From Bacteroidales bacterium (GTDB lineage Bacteria > Bacteroidota > Bacteroidia > Bacteroidales > UBA12170), in NCBI GenBank assembly GCA_027858955.1, contig JAQIBR010000195.1, forward strand, positions 1-47,504: a stretch of 47,504 bases of DNA. The letters run 5' to 3'. Position 1 is the stretch's first letter. Each line of letters starts with the position of its first letter. The notes beneath the pieces were generated by a model. It worked only from the letters and a program-made list of their open reading frames with translations, made no database searches and was not told where the DNA came from. Both the position numbers and the translations under genes were made by a program. This document shows, piece by piece, positions 16,786 through 26,464 of this stretch.

Positions 16786-18153
16786 CTAGAATAAATAATT
16801 CAAACCAACATACATTCCAGAACTACCGTCAGCTTCAGAAGCTGCTATACCATAGTCAACACTTATTATAAAATTTTGATTCATAACAATTTTCAACCCT
16901 GCACCATAACCAATATGAAGGCTTTCAGTTCCAAAATCAAAATAATCGGCACTCACAAATTCTGAGTCAGTAATTTGAGTCACCTTATCTTCAATCGAAA
17001 TTAAAGTAACCGCTTGACCTAAATCAAGAAAACCATTAATTCCGATATAGAAATTTTGATTGATAAACTTGAATTTGATTGCTTTCAAGCGTGCTTCAAA
17101 ATTTCCGTAAGCAAAACCATCGCCCACAACACGATTACGAAGCACTCCCCTAAGACTCTTGCTCCCACCTAATCCTTCTGAAAAAGCTGAACGATTAGCC
17201 GTTTGAACCATAATATTTTGTGCATACCATGGAGTTTCGCCGAAAATAGTGTTTTGATAACCTACCCTATATGCAAAAGTTAAACGATTTTTAATTACCG
17301 TGAAATACTGTCGGTGAGTAATGTAAAATTTTGCGAAACCTTCATTATCATCACTTGACAAAAAATTAGGAGCATAAAAGAAGCCTGCTTCAGTCCATAT
17401 CCCGCTATTTGGATTTGCGCGGTTATCTCGAGAGTCATAAGTTAATCCTGCTTTCAAAGTAACCATTGAGCCACCTTCTGCCTGATTATCTGGAATTAAT
17501 CCCCAGGTTTGATAATTTTCGTATAATCCTGGAACACTCTCCAAATAATCTGGGTCCTCTGTATCTAATCCATCATTAAATTTTTCAATATCAACTGAAG
17601 CAATATCAAAATTATAATAACCAATACCTGCAGACCATTGAAGTTTACCTATACCCAAATCTCCTACAAAATCAGCATATGTACGAAATAAATTACGTTG
17701 ATGTCTGTAAATCATTCTGCTTTTGTATCCATTATTAGCATCTTGATCTTCCCAAGCCAAATTATAAACTGACTCATAGCCATTAAAGCCATAAAATGCA
17801 GCAGCATCATCTGGCAAATAACCTAAATCAAAATTGAGTCGAACACCTTCTATTAGTTGATCACCTTCATAAGCAAAACGAAAAACCGCACTCCCTTTGG
17901 TGAATTTCGAAGCTTCGATGTATAACATATGGTCAAATTCCGGATAACGACTTCCATCACCATAATTATAGATACTAGATAGGGCACCATATTGAAATCC
18001 CATATCACTATCGAAAGAAACCACGGGCAAAGCCCCAACGTTCCATCCGGTTTTAACTTCTTCTGTTTGTTCTTTCTTTTCTTTCTGGGCAAAAACATTC
18101 AATGAAAATGCTACAAATAGCATCAGGACAAGCATGCTGGAAACTTTTTTCAT
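16786..18153 (-). CDS. BamA/TamA-like outer membrane beta-barrel protein (surface antigen D15-type)
   Basis: A 455-residue exported protein with a signal peptide ending VFAQ, then alternating-hydrophobicity beta strands throughout and an aromatic C terminus (YVGLNYLF), as in outer-membrane barrels. The segment LGGSKSLRGVLRNRVVGDG is the VRGF-like barrel-lumen motif of the Omp85 superfamily, and TYDSRDNRANPNSG is typical of the D15 barrel. There is no room for a set of POTRA domains, so it is a short Omp85-like protein (the COG4775-type barrel-only form), with a role in outer-membrane transport or assembly that is unknown. It is convergent with truA; a weak hairpin with CCTG/CAGG arms and a T-run at 16733-16761 may end both. 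Confidence 0.83.
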   Translation of the reverse strand: MKKVSSMLVLMLFVAFSLNVFAQKEKKEQTEEVKTGWNVGALPVVSFDSDMGFQYGALSSIYNYGDGSRYPEFDHMLYIEASKFTKGSAVFRFAYEGDQLIEGVRLNFDLGYLPDDAAAFYGFNGYESVYNLAWEDQDANNGYKSRMIYRHQRNLFRTYADFVGDLGIGKLQWSAGIGYYNFDIASVDIEKFNDGLDTEDPDYLESVPGLYENYQTWGLIPDNQAEGGSMVTLKAGLTYDSRDNRANPNSGIWTEAGFFYAPNFLSSDDNEGFAKFYITHRQYFTVIKNRLTFAYRVGYQNTIFGETPWYAQNIMVQTANRSAFSEGLGGSKSLRGVLRNRVVGDGFAYGNFEARLKAIKFKFINQNFYIGINGFLDLGQAVTLISIEDKVTQITDSEFVSADYFDFGTESLHIGYGAGLKIVMNQNFIISVDYGIAASEADGSSGMYVGLNYLF

Positions 18154-18170
18154 TTTTTTAAGTTTTAGAT

Positions 18171-18503
18171 TTAATTCAGTTTATTATTGTTTTTATGTCT
18201 TTCGCTATCGCGAGTTGTCTTCTTTTCAATGTTCTTTTGAAAGGCATCTGTTAAATCGATACCTGTTTGATTTGCTAAACAAATCAGAACAAAAAGAACA
18301 TCTGCCATTTCATCTGCTAAATTTACTTTTTTATCAGATTCTTTAAATGATTGTTCACCATATGTGCGGCTAATGATTCTAGCCATTTCGCCAACTTCTT
18401 CAGTCAAAATGGCCATATTAGTCAGCTCATTAAAGTATCGAATACCCTTGCTTTTAATCCATTGATCTACAGCTTTTTACGCATCACTAATAGTAATTTT
18501 CAC
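18171..18503 (-). pseudogene. MazG-like nucleotide pyrophosphohydrolase, interrupted by an in-frame stop
   Basis: A GTG at 18503-18501 starts the expected reading frame VKITISDA, then a TAA at 18479-18477 stands where related proteins have Gln (one C-to-T change from CAA). The frame continues intact: KAVDQWIKSKG, then the metal-binding EExxE of LTEEVGEMAR and the ExxD of DEMADVLF, typical of MazG/dUTPase-like pyrophosphohydrolases that clear non-canonical NTPs. An internal ATG at 18416 would give an 81-residue product lacking the first ~29 residues. The stop could be a genuine nonsense mutation, a sequencing error, or a recent event; the rest of the gene shows no further decay. Confidence 0.82.
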
Positions 18504-18531
18504 TAAAATAAGTTTTAACGAAAGTAAAACA

Positions 18532-18571
18532 TTCAATCCATTATTCCAAAAAATAAAAAGTTTTGGATTGA
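18532..18571. terminator. Inverted repeat between MazG-like pseudogene and MOSC gene
   Basis: TTCAATCCA (18532-18540) and TGGATTGAA (18563-18571) are perfect 9-base arms around an AT-rich loop. It lies upstream of both divergent genes, so a role as terminator is uncertain; a leader hairpin or a protein site is equally possible. Confidence 0.35.
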
Positions 18572-18694
18572 AACATTAAACAACTCAGTATATTTTTCTA
18601 ACGTTAATTAATTTAAAAATAAACGTGATTCGTTCAAATATTTACACAATTACATATAATATTTTTACTTTTGCGCCGCAAATAAAATAATAAA

Positions 18695-19135
18695 ATGCAA
18701 GTTGTATCAGTTAATATTTCAGAGAAAAAGGGGACGATTAAAATGCCAGTTGAAAGCATAGTATTAAATGCTACTGGTGTTGCTAACGATGCTCATGCAG
18801 GAAAATGGCATAGACAAGTTAGTCTGTTGGCCAAAGAAAGTAACGAGAAATTTGCTCGTGAAGCCAAACGTAATATTGCTTATGGCGAATTTGCCGAAAA
18901 TATTACAACCGAAGGTATTGTATTATACAAAACCTTTCCCGGCGATCGCTTAATAATTGGAGAAACCGAACTAGAAATTACCCAAATTGGCAAAAAATGC
19001 CACGGCGATAATTGTGCAATATTTAGAGAAATTGGCTCCTGCGTTATGCCCAAGGAAGGGATTTTTGCACGTGTAATAAAAGGTGGTACAGTACAAACTG
19101 GCGATAAAATGGTTTATATTCATCAAAGCGCATAA
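18695..19135 (+). CDS. MOSC domain-containing protein
   Basis: A 146-residue single-domain protein. The MOSC core is recognised from GVANDAHAGKWHRQVSLL, the GEFAENITTEG segment, the strand LIIGETELEITQIGKKCH with the conserved Cys, and the ending MPKEGIFARVIKGGTVQTGDKM. MOSC domains bind molybdenum or sulfur carriers, related to molybdenum-cofactor sulfuration. A -7-like element TACTTTTG (18666-18673) lies upstream. It is followed by a paralogous MOSC fused to MogA, so the pair probably acts in molybdenum-cofactor assembly. Confidence 0.88.
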   Translation: MQVVSVNISEKKGTIKMPVESIVLNATGVANDAHAGKWHRQVSLLAKESNEKFAREAKRNIAYGEFAENITTEGIVLYKTFPGDRLIIGETELEITQIGKKCHGDNCAIFREIGSCVMPKEGIFARVIKGGTVQTGDKMVYIHQSA

Positions 19136-19192
19136 TCCAATATTATCAATCATATTTTCCTATTTTTGCAGTCTAAAATTGAAATCATAATT

Positions 19193-20107
19193 ATGGAAGT
19201 AAAAATTATATCCCTAAGTCTGGCTGCTGAAAGGGGTCGAAAATACAGCACAGATAAAATTGAACTCGACAAAAGTGGTGTAATGGGCGATGTTCATGCA
19301 AATACTTCCCGTCCTGTAAGCATGATTGATCAATCACATATTGAAACTTTTAGAAAAATTACTTCAAGTAGAACAACAGAAATCGGTGAGTTTGCAGAAA
19401 ATATTAGGGTTGAAAGTTTAGGCGAGATTAAAGTAAAAGCATTTGATCGCTTTGAAGGCAATAATGTTGTTTTAGAAGTTACTCAGGTCGGGAAACCTTT
19501 CCATTCATCTTTTCGTGAAATTGGACATTATGTTATGCCTCGTGTGGGCATTTTTATGAGAACTATTGAAGGTGGAACATTACAAGCTGGAGATAAGTTA
19601 AGCTATGTCCCTAAGATATTTCGTGCCAAAGTGATTACATTAAGCGATCGTGCAAGCAAAGGTATTTATGAAGATAAAAGTGGTGCATTTATAGCCGAAA
19701 AACTTAAAGTCTTTTTTGAAAAGATTGGCTGGGAATTAACTATCGATAAGAAAATCATTCCTGATAATCGTAAAGAATTAAAAGCTCAAATTGATGATGC
19801 AATTCAAAATCAATACGATTTAGTTTTCACAACTGGTGGAACAGGAATTGGCTCACGCGATATAACTTTATCTGTCGTTAAACATCTTCTTGACCATGAA
19901 ATTCCCGGCATTATGGAAAATATCCGTATGAAATACGGCAGTTTAAAACCAAATGCTTTGCTAAGCGGTGGCATTGCCGGAACTATTGGCTCAGCCTTAA
20001 TTTATACTCTACCTGGTAGTGAAAAAGCTGTAAACGAATATATGCGAGAAATTCTAACAACATTGCAACATTTAATTTATATGAAAGCCGATATGGATGT
20101 TCATTAA
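19193..20107 (+). CDS. MOSC domain fused to MogA/MoaB-type molybdopterin adenylyltransferase
   Basis: A 304-residue fusion counted from the ATG at 19193; an upstream TTG at 19166 overlaps the -7 motif TATTTTTG (19161-19168) and is rejected. Residues 1 to ~140 form a MOSC domain with the same landmarks as the previous gene: GVMGDVHAN, GEFAENIRVESLG, VLEVTQVGKPFH and a GDK ending. Residues ~145-304 form a MogA/MoaB domain: AKVITLSDRASKG, the TTGGTGIGSRDIT phosphate/molybdopterin loop, and the NALLSGGIAGTIGSALIYTLPGS segment. The enzyme probably adenylates molybdopterin and may couple this to MOSC-dependent handling of sulfur or molybdenum. The two genes are adjacent and co-directional, 57 bases apart. 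Confidence 0.88.
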   Translation: MEVKIISLSLAAERGRKYSTDKIELDKSGVMGDVHANTSRPVSMIDQSHIETFRKITSSRTTEIGEFAENIRVESLGEIKVKAFDRFEGNNVVLEVTQVGKPFHSSFREIGHYVMPRVGIFMRTIEGGTLQAGDKLSYVPKIFRAKVITLSDRASKGIYEDKSGAFIAEKLKVFFEKIGWELTIDKKIIPDNRKELKAQIDDAIQNQYDLVFTTGGTGIGSRDITLSVVKHLLDHEIPGIMENIRMKYGSLKPNALLSGGIAGTIGSALIYTLPGSEKAVNEYMREILTTLQHLIYMKADMDVH

Positions 20108-20259
20108 GATTGCTGCCTAATTGTTAAACTCTCAAAAAAATATCGGTTAAAACGTCCGATTTGAAGAATTTGGCTTTTTATTTGTTTGTATCTGTCAATA
20201 AATAACACCTAAATACCTATTTTACTTATTTTTGCATAAATATTAACTCAAATTATTGA

Positions 20260-20631
20260 ATGAGAAAAAAAACAGAAACTGTTTCAGCAGAAAAACTAGC
20301 AGAAACTGTGATATTTGGAATACTTGAAAAAAAAGGATTAGAAATAACTAAAATTGACTTTTCAGAGATGCCAAACTCCATAAGTAAATATTTCATAATT
20401 TGCCACGGTACCTCAACTTCGCAGGTAGATGCTATAGCAGATAGTGTGGCAGAACAAGCATTTAAACAATTGGGCGAAAAGCCTGCTTTTACTGAAGGAA
20501 AGGAAAATAAAGAATGGATTTTGGTAGATTTTGTTGATGTGGTTGTTCATATTTTTCAAGAATCTACCCGTCGCTTTTATAATATTGAAGGCCTTTGGGC
20601 CGATGCTAAATTAGAAACGATACATAACTAA
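20260..20631 (+). CDS. rsfS: Ribosome silencing factor RsfS (Iojap family)
   Basis: A 123-residue protein of usual length. The landmarks are KGLEITKIDFSEM, SKYFIICHGTSTSQVDAIADSV and the EGKENKEWILVDFVDVVVHIFQESTRRFY block with the family's W-x-LVDFxDVVVHIF core. It binds uL14 on the large ribosomal subunit and blocks subunit joining in stationary phase. A -7 element TATTTTTG (20227-20234) is close upstream. It opens the conserved rsfS-ftsH-LUD-cdsA-psd cluster. Confidence 0.95.
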   Translation: MRKKTETVSAEKLAETVIFGILEKKGLEITKIDFSEMPNSISKYFIICHGTSTSQVDAIADSVAEQAFKQLGEKPAFTEGKENKEWILVDFVDVVVHIFQESTRRFYNIEGLWADAKLETIHN

Positions 20632-20662
20632 GTGCCTACAAATCATTAAGGAATCAGACATA

Positions 20663-22786
20663 ATGACAGAAAAAGAAAACAAAACTAAAAATAAAGAGAA
20701 TAAAAAATCTCCTATAAATACTAATCCACAGAAACCAAAAGGGAAGTTTAACTTTTATTGGATCTATGGTGCTTTAGCCGTTCTTTTTATCGGTTTACAA
20801 TTTATGGGTGGCACAGATACTTCAAAAGAAACAGATTGGGGTCAATTACAAACCATGTTATATAATGGTGATGTTGAAAAACTCGCATTGGTTAATAAAG
20901 AAATTGCAGAAATTTATATTAAAAAAGACAGGCTAGATAAGTATACTAAAAGGGATTCTGAAAAATCTACCAGCTCAAATTTTACAGGCCCAAGCCCGGA
21001 TTTTTATTATCAAATAGGCTCAATAGAAACATTTGAACAGCGCGTTCAGGAAGCTCAGGAAAATATTGATGATCCTGTATATATTACTAATGAAACTCGC
21101 CAAGATTGGGGAAAAGATATTTTTGGATGGATATTTCCTATTGTCTTGCTTGTTGGTGTTTGGTTTTTTATAATGCGCATGATGAACAAAGGTGGAGCTG
21201 GTGGTGGCGGACAAATTTTCAATATTGGGAAATCCAAAGCGCAATTATTCGATAAAGAAGCGGCCGTAAGTGTTAATTTTAAAGATGTCGCAGGCTTACA
21301 AGAAGCAAAAGTGGAAGTGATGGAAATTGTCGATTTCCTTAAAAGTCCTAAAAAATATACCGATCTCGGAGGTAAAATTCCAAAAGGAGCTTTGCTTGTA
21401 GGCCCTCCAGGAACAGGTAAAACTCTTTTGGCTAAAGCCGTTGCCGGTGAAGCCAAAGTACCTTTCTTTTCGCTTTCAGGTTCTGATTTTGTAGAGATGT
21501 TTGTGGGTGTCGGTGCTTCTCGAGTTCGCGATTTGTTTAAACAAGCTAAGGAAAAAGCACCCTGTATTATTTTTATTGATGAGATTGATGCCATAGGACG
21601 TGCACGCGGAAGAAACGCTATGACAGGCGGTAATGATGAGCGCGAAAACACTTTAAATCAACTTCTTACGGAGATGGATGGTTTTGGCAGCAATGCCGGC
21701 GTAATTATTTTGGCTGCAACTAACAGGGCTGATGTCCTAGACACTGCACTATTACGTGCCGGTCGATTCGATAGACAGATACATGTTGAACTTCCAGATT
21801 TGACCGAACGAAAAGCAATTTTCGATGTACATATGAAGCCCTTGACTGTAAATAAAGAAGTAGATTCCACTATGATGTCAAAGCAAACTCCCGGTTTTTC
21901 AGGTGCTGATATTGCAAATGTTTGCAACGAATCTGCTCTTATTGCTGCTCGACAAAATAAAAAGAAAATAGGAAAACAAGATTTTTATGATGCAATCGAC
22001 CGTATAATTGGAGGACTGGAAAAACGAAATAAAATTATTTCAAAGCACGAAAAAGAAGTGATTGCTTATCATGAGTCTGGACACGCATCAGTAAGTTGGT
22101 TGCTCGAGCATGCTCATCCTTTAGTAAAAGTTACTATTGTTCCCCGAGGAAAAGCACTTGGAGCAGCCTGGTATTTGCCCGAAGAAAGACAAATTACCAC
22201 TTTTGAGCAAATGTTCGACGAAATGGTTGCAACGCTGGGCGGAAGAGCAGCAGAGAAAATAATCTATAATAAAGTGTCGACAGGTGCTTTAAATGATTTA
22301 GAAAAAGTTACACGGCAAGCATTTAATATGGTTGCTTATTTTGGTCTAAACGATAAGATCGGAAATATTTCCTATTACGATTCTACTGGTCAGCAAGAAT
22401 ATCAATTCAATAAACCTTTTAGCGATAAAACGGCCGAAACTATTGACAACGAAGTGAAAAAATTGGCAGAAAAAGCATATGCCAAAGCTGTTGAAATTCT
22501 AAAAGAAAACGAAGCAGGTTTACGCCAGCTAGCTCAAGCATTAATGGAAAAAGAAGTAATTTTCCGCGAAGATCTTGTGGCTATATTTGGCGAACGTCCT
22601 TGGGATGAAGGAAAAGAAAATATAAGCTTACAAAGAGAAAACGGAAATTCAAAAACTAAAAAACCGAAGAAAGTTGCTAAAAAGCCGAAGAAAGAGACTA
22701 AAAAGTTGAAGACGGAAACTAAAACACCAAAGGAAGAATCAGAAAAAAAAGACGACAACCTATTTTCTCAAGAAACAAAGGACTAA
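20663..22786 (+). CDS. ftsH: ATP-dependent zinc metalloprotease FtsH
   Basis: A 707-residue membrane-anchored AAA+ protease. Two transmembrane segments (about residues 30-48 and 153-173) flank a short periplasmic domain. The AAA module carries Walker A GPPGTGKT (247-254), Walker B IIFIDEID (302-309), the second-region [10 protein letters not shown] and the arginine-finger RPGRFDR-like segment [10 protein letters not shown]. The protease has the HEXGH zinc motif HESGH (470-474). The last ~60 residues are a Lys/Glu-rich low-complexity tail ([15 protein letters not shown]). FtsH degrades misfolded membrane proteins and regulators. It sits 31 bases after rsfS and 16 bases before the LUD gene, so the cluster is probably one operon. 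Confidence 0.97.
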   Translation: MTEKENKTKNKENKKSPINTNPQKPKGKFNFYWIYGALAVLFIGLQFMGGTDTSKETDWGQLQTMLYNGDVEKLALVNKEIAEIYIKKDRLDKYTKRDSEKSTSSNFTGPSPDFYYQIGSIETFEQRVQEAQENIDDPVYITNETRQDWGKDIFGWIFPIVLLVGVWFFIMRMMNKGGAGGGGQIFNIGKSKAQLFDKEAAVSVNFKDVAGLQEAKVEVMEIVDFLKSPKKYTDLGGKIPKGALLVGPPGTGKTLLAKAVAGEAKVPFFSLSGSDFVEMFVGVGASRVRDLFKQAKEKAPCIIFIDEIDAIGRARGRNAMTGGNDERENTLNQLLTEMDGFGSNAGVIILAATNRADVLDTALLRAGRFDRQIHVELPDLTERKAIFDVHMKPLTVNKEVDSTMMSKQTPGFSGADIANVCNESALIAARQNKKKIGKQDFYDAIDRIIGGLEKRNKIISKHEKEVIAYHESGHASVSWLLEHAHPLVKVTIVPRGKALGAAWYLPEERQITTFEQMFDEMVATLGGRAAEKIIYNKVSTGALNDLEKVTRQAFNMVAYFGLNDKIGNISYYDSTGQQEYQFNKPFSDKTAETIDNEVKKLAEKAYAKAVEILKENEAGLRQLAQALMEKEVIFREDLVAIFGERPWDEGKENISLQRENGNSKTKKPKKVAKKPKKETKKLKTETKTPKEESEKKDDNLFSQETKD

Positions 22787-22802
22787 TCAATTCTTTTGAA
22801 TT

Positions 22803-23450
22803 ATGGATGAAATAACTTCACGCGAAAAAGTTTTAAAAAGTATCCGGAATTCTCTATTGAGTAAGACGCCTAATCAATATTCAAATGCTGATCTTGAATC
22901 GAAAATTTACCGTGAACTGGATGAGTCTTTAGCATTAAATTTTGCACAAGAATTTACCGATTTGGGTGGTAAATTTATCTATTGTGAGGATGAAGAAGAT
23001 TTAAAATCCACATTGAAAAATTTTATGTCTACGGAAGAAGTTCAACCTTTGTTTTGCATTGAACCAGACTTAAAAACAATGCTTAGCGATATTGAAGTAA
23101 ATTTTACTGATAAGCCTGAAAATTTTAAAAATCTTCACAGTTCTATCACGACTTGTGAGTTTTTAATTGCGCGTTTTGGATCGGTTATGGTTTCGTCTGG
23201 TCTTCCATCAGGTAGAATACTTAATTTTTTTTCTGAAAAACATTTAGTTGTAGCTTACGCTTCGCAATTGGTTCCAGAAACTAAAGATGCACTTATAAGT
23301 ATGCGCGAAAAATACAACGGAAAACTTCCAAGTATGATTACTCAAATAAGCGGAGCTAGCAGAACTGCTGATATTGAAAAAACTTTAGTAATGGGAATGC
23401 ACGGACCTAAAGAAATTTATGTTTTCTTTGTGGACGATATCATTGAATAA
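22803..23450 (+). CDS. LUD domain protein (LutC/YkgG-like)
   Basis: A 215-residue protein with the LUD pattern: N-terminal helix TSREKVLKSIRNSLL, a central CEFLIARFGSVMVSSGLPSGR strand-turn, and HGPKEIYVFFVDDII at the end. LUD proteins include LutC, involved in lactate utilisation complexes, but stand-alone copies between ftsH and cdsA are typical of Bacteroidota and have no assigned role. It lies 16 bases after ftsH and 6 bases before cdsA. Confidence 0.85.
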   Translation: MDEITSREKVLKSIRNSLLSKTPNQYSNADLESKIYRELDESLALNFAQEFTDLGGKFIYCEDEEDLKSTLKNFMSTEEVQPLFCIEPDLKTMLSDIEVNFTDKPENFKNLHSSITTCEFLIARFGSVMVSSGLPSGRILNFFSEKHLVVAYASQLVPETKDALISMREKYNGKLPSMITQISGASRTADIEKTLVMGMHGPKEIYVFFVDDIIE

Positions 23451-23456
23451 AAACCT

Positions 23457-24281
23457 ATGTTCAAAACTCTTTTAACACGTACACTCTCAGGTGCCGTATT
23501 TGTTTTTATTATAATTGGATCTATTTTCTGGCATCCAATGGCTTTATCCATTGTACTATTAATATTTACTTGGCTTGGATTACGGGAATTTTTCGGTCTG
23601 TACAGTAAAGCAGGAATAGTTCGAAAAAATAATATCGGAATTATTTTTGGCCTTGTTGTTTATGCGCTTATAACTGCATGGGCTTTTTCGTGGATTGATG
23701 CAATTGCAATTTTGGCTATTTTTCCAATGGTTTTTCTTCTCTTTATTTTTGAGTTGTATAAAAAAGATGATAGGCCTTTTACACAAATTGCTTTTCAGTT
23801 GCTAGGAACTATATATGTAGCAATTCCATTTTCTCTATACCATTTCGTACATCAGTATCCATTTGGAGGGGAACCAAATTTTGAACCTTGGTTACTTTTC
23901 GGAATTTTTGTTCTAATTTGGGGTAATGACACTTTTGCCTATCTGTTTGGAAGTTCATTTGGCAAACTTCCTCTGTTTAAGCGAATTTCACCAAAAAAAA
24001 CATGGGAAGGAACCATAGGAGGTGGAATTGCTGCTTTTGGCATTGCTTGGATTCTTGGAACTTATACACAAACGCTAGATCATACAACTTGGCTTATTCT
24101 TGCTGCTATCATTATACCTACAGCAATTTATGGCGATTTGGTTGAATCGATGCTCAAACGAAGTTTAAATATTAAAGATAGCGGCAATATTATGCCTGGC
24201 CATGGCGGAGTTCTAGACCGTTTTGATGCCGCTAATTTTACTTTGCCGTTTATCGTTTTTATTCTATATTTGCTCGCGTAG
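23457..24281 (+). CDS. cdsA: Phosphatidate cytidylyltransferase
   Basis: A 274-residue polytopic membrane enzyme with about eight hydrophobic segments. The CTP-phosphatidate signature is visible: GNDTFAYLFGSSFGKLPLFK, SPKKTWEGTIGG and the C-terminal ESMLKRSLNIKDSG with PGHGGVLDRFDA. It makes CDP-diacylglycerol from phosphatidate and CTP, the branch-point for phosphatidylserine and phosphatidylglycerol. Located 6 bases behind the LUD gene and 99 bases before psd, it supplies the substrate pathway of the next gene. Confidence 0.95.
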   Translation: MFKTLLTRTLSGAVFVFIIIGSIFWHPMALSIVLLIFTWLGLREFFGLYSKAGIVRKNNIGIIFGLVVYALITAWAFSWIDAIAILAIFPMVFLLFIFELYKKDDRPFTQIAFQLLGTIYVAIPFSLYHFVHQYPFGGEPNFEPWLLFGIFVLIWGNDTFAYLFGSSFGKLPLFKRISPKKTWEGTIGGGIAAFGIAWILGTYTQTLDHTTWLILAAIIIPTAIYGDLVESMLKRSLNIKDSGNIMPGHGGVLDRFDAANFTLPFIVFILYLLA

Positions 24282-24380
24282 ATAAAAAGTAAATTACACA
24301 TTGTTATTCTATTGATTTTCTTTTCAAGCAATTGATATTAGAAATGAACTGCAAAACGCAACTTATTTTAAACATTGCCA

Positions 24381-25040
24381 ATGAAACTTCATAAAGAAGG
24401 TTTTGCTACTTTAATAGTGGCTTTTATTTTGCTTTTCGGGCTAACTGTTGGGGTAATTTTTGTTTTACCATCAATTCTATGGTTAAAAGCAATAATTATA
24501 GTATTCGCTCTATTTATTTATTATAGAATAGCATATTTTTTTCGTGTTCCTAAAAGAGAATATATACCCCTTGAAGGTTCTATTTTATCTTCTGCAGATG
24601 GTGAAATAGTTGCAATCGAGGAAGTTTTCGAAGATGAATATCTCAAACAAAAGTGTATTCAAGTTTCTGTTTTTATGTCACCTTCTAATGTGCATGTTAA
24701 CTGGATGCCAGCGTCAGGGCTAATAACTTATTATAAATACCACCAAGGTAAACACTTGGTAGCTTATCACCCTAAATCTTCAAATTTAAATGAACGCACA
24801 AGTCTTGGGCTTCGTTTACGTAATGATCAGGAAATATTAATCCGACAAATTGCAGGCCTATTGGCAAGAAGAATTGTATGCTATGCAAGCGTACGGCAAA
24901 CAATGAATCAAACTGAAGAGTTTGGATTTATTAAATTTGGGTCGCGCGTTGATTTATTTCTACCACTTGAAACAGAAATTATCGTGAGACTAAAAGATAA
25001 GGTTATAGGTGGCCAAACGGTTTTAGCAAACCTCATTTAA
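24381..25040 (+). CDS. psd: Phosphatidylserine decarboxylase family protein
   Basis: A 219-residue short-type decarboxylase from the ATG at 24381; the TTG at 24375 would add only two residues. Two N-terminal membrane segments (about 10-55) are followed by the decarboxylase domain with SSADGEIVAIEE and FMSPSNVHVNWMP. Self-cleavage at Gly187-Ser188 (FGFIKFGSRVDLFLP) would give the pyruvoyl group; this FGS form replaces the LGST of proteobacterial Psd and is typical of the short class. It converts phosphatidylserine to phosphatidylethanolamine, downstream of cdsA. An intergenic gap of 144 bases follows. Confidence 0.93.
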   Translation: MKLHKEGFATLIVAFILLFGLTVGVIFVLPSILWLKAIIIVFALFIYYRIAYFFRVPKREYIPLEGSILSSADGEIVAIEEVFEDEYLKQKCIQVSVFMSPSNVHVNWMPASGLITYYKYHQGKHLVAYHPKSSNLNERTSLGLRLRNDQEILIRQIAGLLARRIVCYASVRQTMNQTEEFGFIKFGSRVDLFLPLETEIIVRLKDKVIGGQTVLANLI

Positions 25041-25184
25041 ACCTTAATTATATTTTATTTTCTCCTAATTTGAATTACAAAATAAATATCTGCTTAAATT
25101 CTTTTAATATCTAAGCATTATATTTTCGCTAATTTAGCAAAAAAGTGCTAATTTTACCTTTTAAACTTCGTTAAAAACAACCCT

Positions 25185-25697
25185 ATGAATAAAACCATTT
25201 TGATTTTCTGGCCAGAAGGTGGCAATGTTGAGAATTCAGCAAAAATGATTGCTAAAGAATTTGGCGATATTAAAATATTACCTATGAATAAGGTTACCGA
25301 AGACACTCTGGTTCAATACGATAAATTTATCATTGGAGGATCAACATCAGGTGCTGAAACATGGGAAGGAACAAAAAATGAAAGCCCTTGGAACACATTT
25401 TTCACAGCTTTGAAAAAACAAGATTTTTCTAATAAAAAAGTTGCCTTGTTTGGATTAGGAGATCAGGTATTATGGCCTTCTAATTTTGTTGATGGACTTG
25501 ATACTATCTATAGTGCTTTTATTGAAACTGGAGCCCAATTGATCGGAAAATGGTCAACCGAAGGTTACGATTTTACTGACTCAAAAGCTGTTGAAGGCAA
25601 TTATTTTGTTGGTCTGGCATTAGACGAAGATCAACAAGATGAACTATCTGAAGAAAGAGTTAGTGCTTGGGTTAAGCAGATTAAAGAAGAATTTTAA
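25185..25697 (+). CDS. Flavodoxin
   Basis: A 170-residue flavodoxin of the long-chain type. The phosphate-binding loop is a variant, FWPEGGNVENSA, in place of the usual T-x-T-G-x-T; then come the isoalloxazine-flanking segments GGSTSGAETWEG and VALFGLGDQVLWPSNFVDGL, and the YDFTDSKA ending characteristic of long-chain flavodoxins. It carries low-potential electrons in place of ferredoxin, often under iron limitation. It is transcribed alone. Confidence 0.9.
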   Translation: MNKTILIFWPEGGNVENSAKMIAKEFGDIKILPMNKVTEDTLVQYDKFIIGGSTSGAETWEGTKNESPWNTFFTALKKQDFSNKKVALFGLGDQVLWPSNFVDGLDTIYSAFIETGAQLIGKWSTEGYDFTDSKAVEGNYFVGLALDEDQQDELSEERVSAWVKQIKEEF

Positions 25698-25831
25698 TTG
25701 CTTCTATAAGTTGCAAAACCTTAAAGCATATTGTTAAAATGTTGGTTTTCTTATCAGTATATTCCTATCTGATTTCAAATGTTTTATATTGAAATTGAAC
25801 ATATCTTGCTTTTCTCGAAATTCAAAATCTT

Positions 25832-26464
25832 ATGATAAAAAACATCATTTTCGATTTTGGCGGTGTTATCTACGACATTAGCCATGAAAAAACAAAAGAT
25901 GCTTTTGAAGCTCTGGGAATTAATAATTTTGAAGAACTTTACGGGCATGCCATTCAAACTCATTTATTCGAGAATTTTGAAATGGGTTTAATTTCTCCAT
26001 CTGAGTTTAGAACTGCCCTAAGAGATTATCTCAATGAAAATATTTTGGATAAAAGCATAGACGACGCTTGGAATGCTCTTTTGATTGGTTTTAAACAGGA
26101 ACGACTTGAGCTTTTACTTAAAGTAAAAAAGAACTACCGAATTTTTTTGCTTAGCAATACCAATCATATTCATTACAGTAAGTACATTGCTGAGCTAAAA
26201 ATGCAAAGTCGTTATGAGTTATTTACTGATTTATTCGAAAAATTATACTTTTCACATCAATTAGGGATGCGAAAACCGGACGCAAAAATTTTTAATTTTG
26301 TTCTTCAAGATAATCTAATAAATCCTGAAGAAACAGTTTTTATCGACGATTACGAATTAAACATTTCAGCTGCCAGGAATCTTGGAATAAAAGGGCTTTT
26401 GCTTGAGCCCTTGAAAGATGTCTGTGATCTTTTTACAATCGATGGCCACATAAAAGAATATTAA
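25832..26464 (+). CDS. HAD family (subfamily IA) phosphatase
   Basis: A 210-residue HAD hydrolase. Motif I is IIFDFGGVIYDI, which keeps the first catalytic Asp and lacks the second Asp of classical DxD phosphatases, as in YihX-like members. Motif II is FLLSNTNH; motif III/IV is GMRKPDAKIF followed by VFIDDYELNISAARNLGI. The cap is small and helical. The substrate is not evident. The stop overlaps the end of the convergent NtrC-type regulator by 4 bases. Confidence 0.87.
   Translation: MIKNIIFDFGGVIYDISHEKTKDAFEALGINNFEELYGHAIQTHLFENFEMGLISPSEFRTALRDYLNENILDKSIDDAWNALLIGFKQERLELLLKVKKNYRIFLLSNTNHIHYSKYIAELKMQSRYELFTDLFEKLYFSHQLGMRKPDAKIFNFVLQDNLINPEETVFIDDYELNISAARNLGIKGLLLEPLKDVCDLFTIDGHIKEY

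Noticed and set aside
21055-21651. Long minus-strand frame within ftsH (198 residues)
   Set aside because: It is a serine/proline-rich complement of the conserved ftsH coding region; no start context or family similarity.
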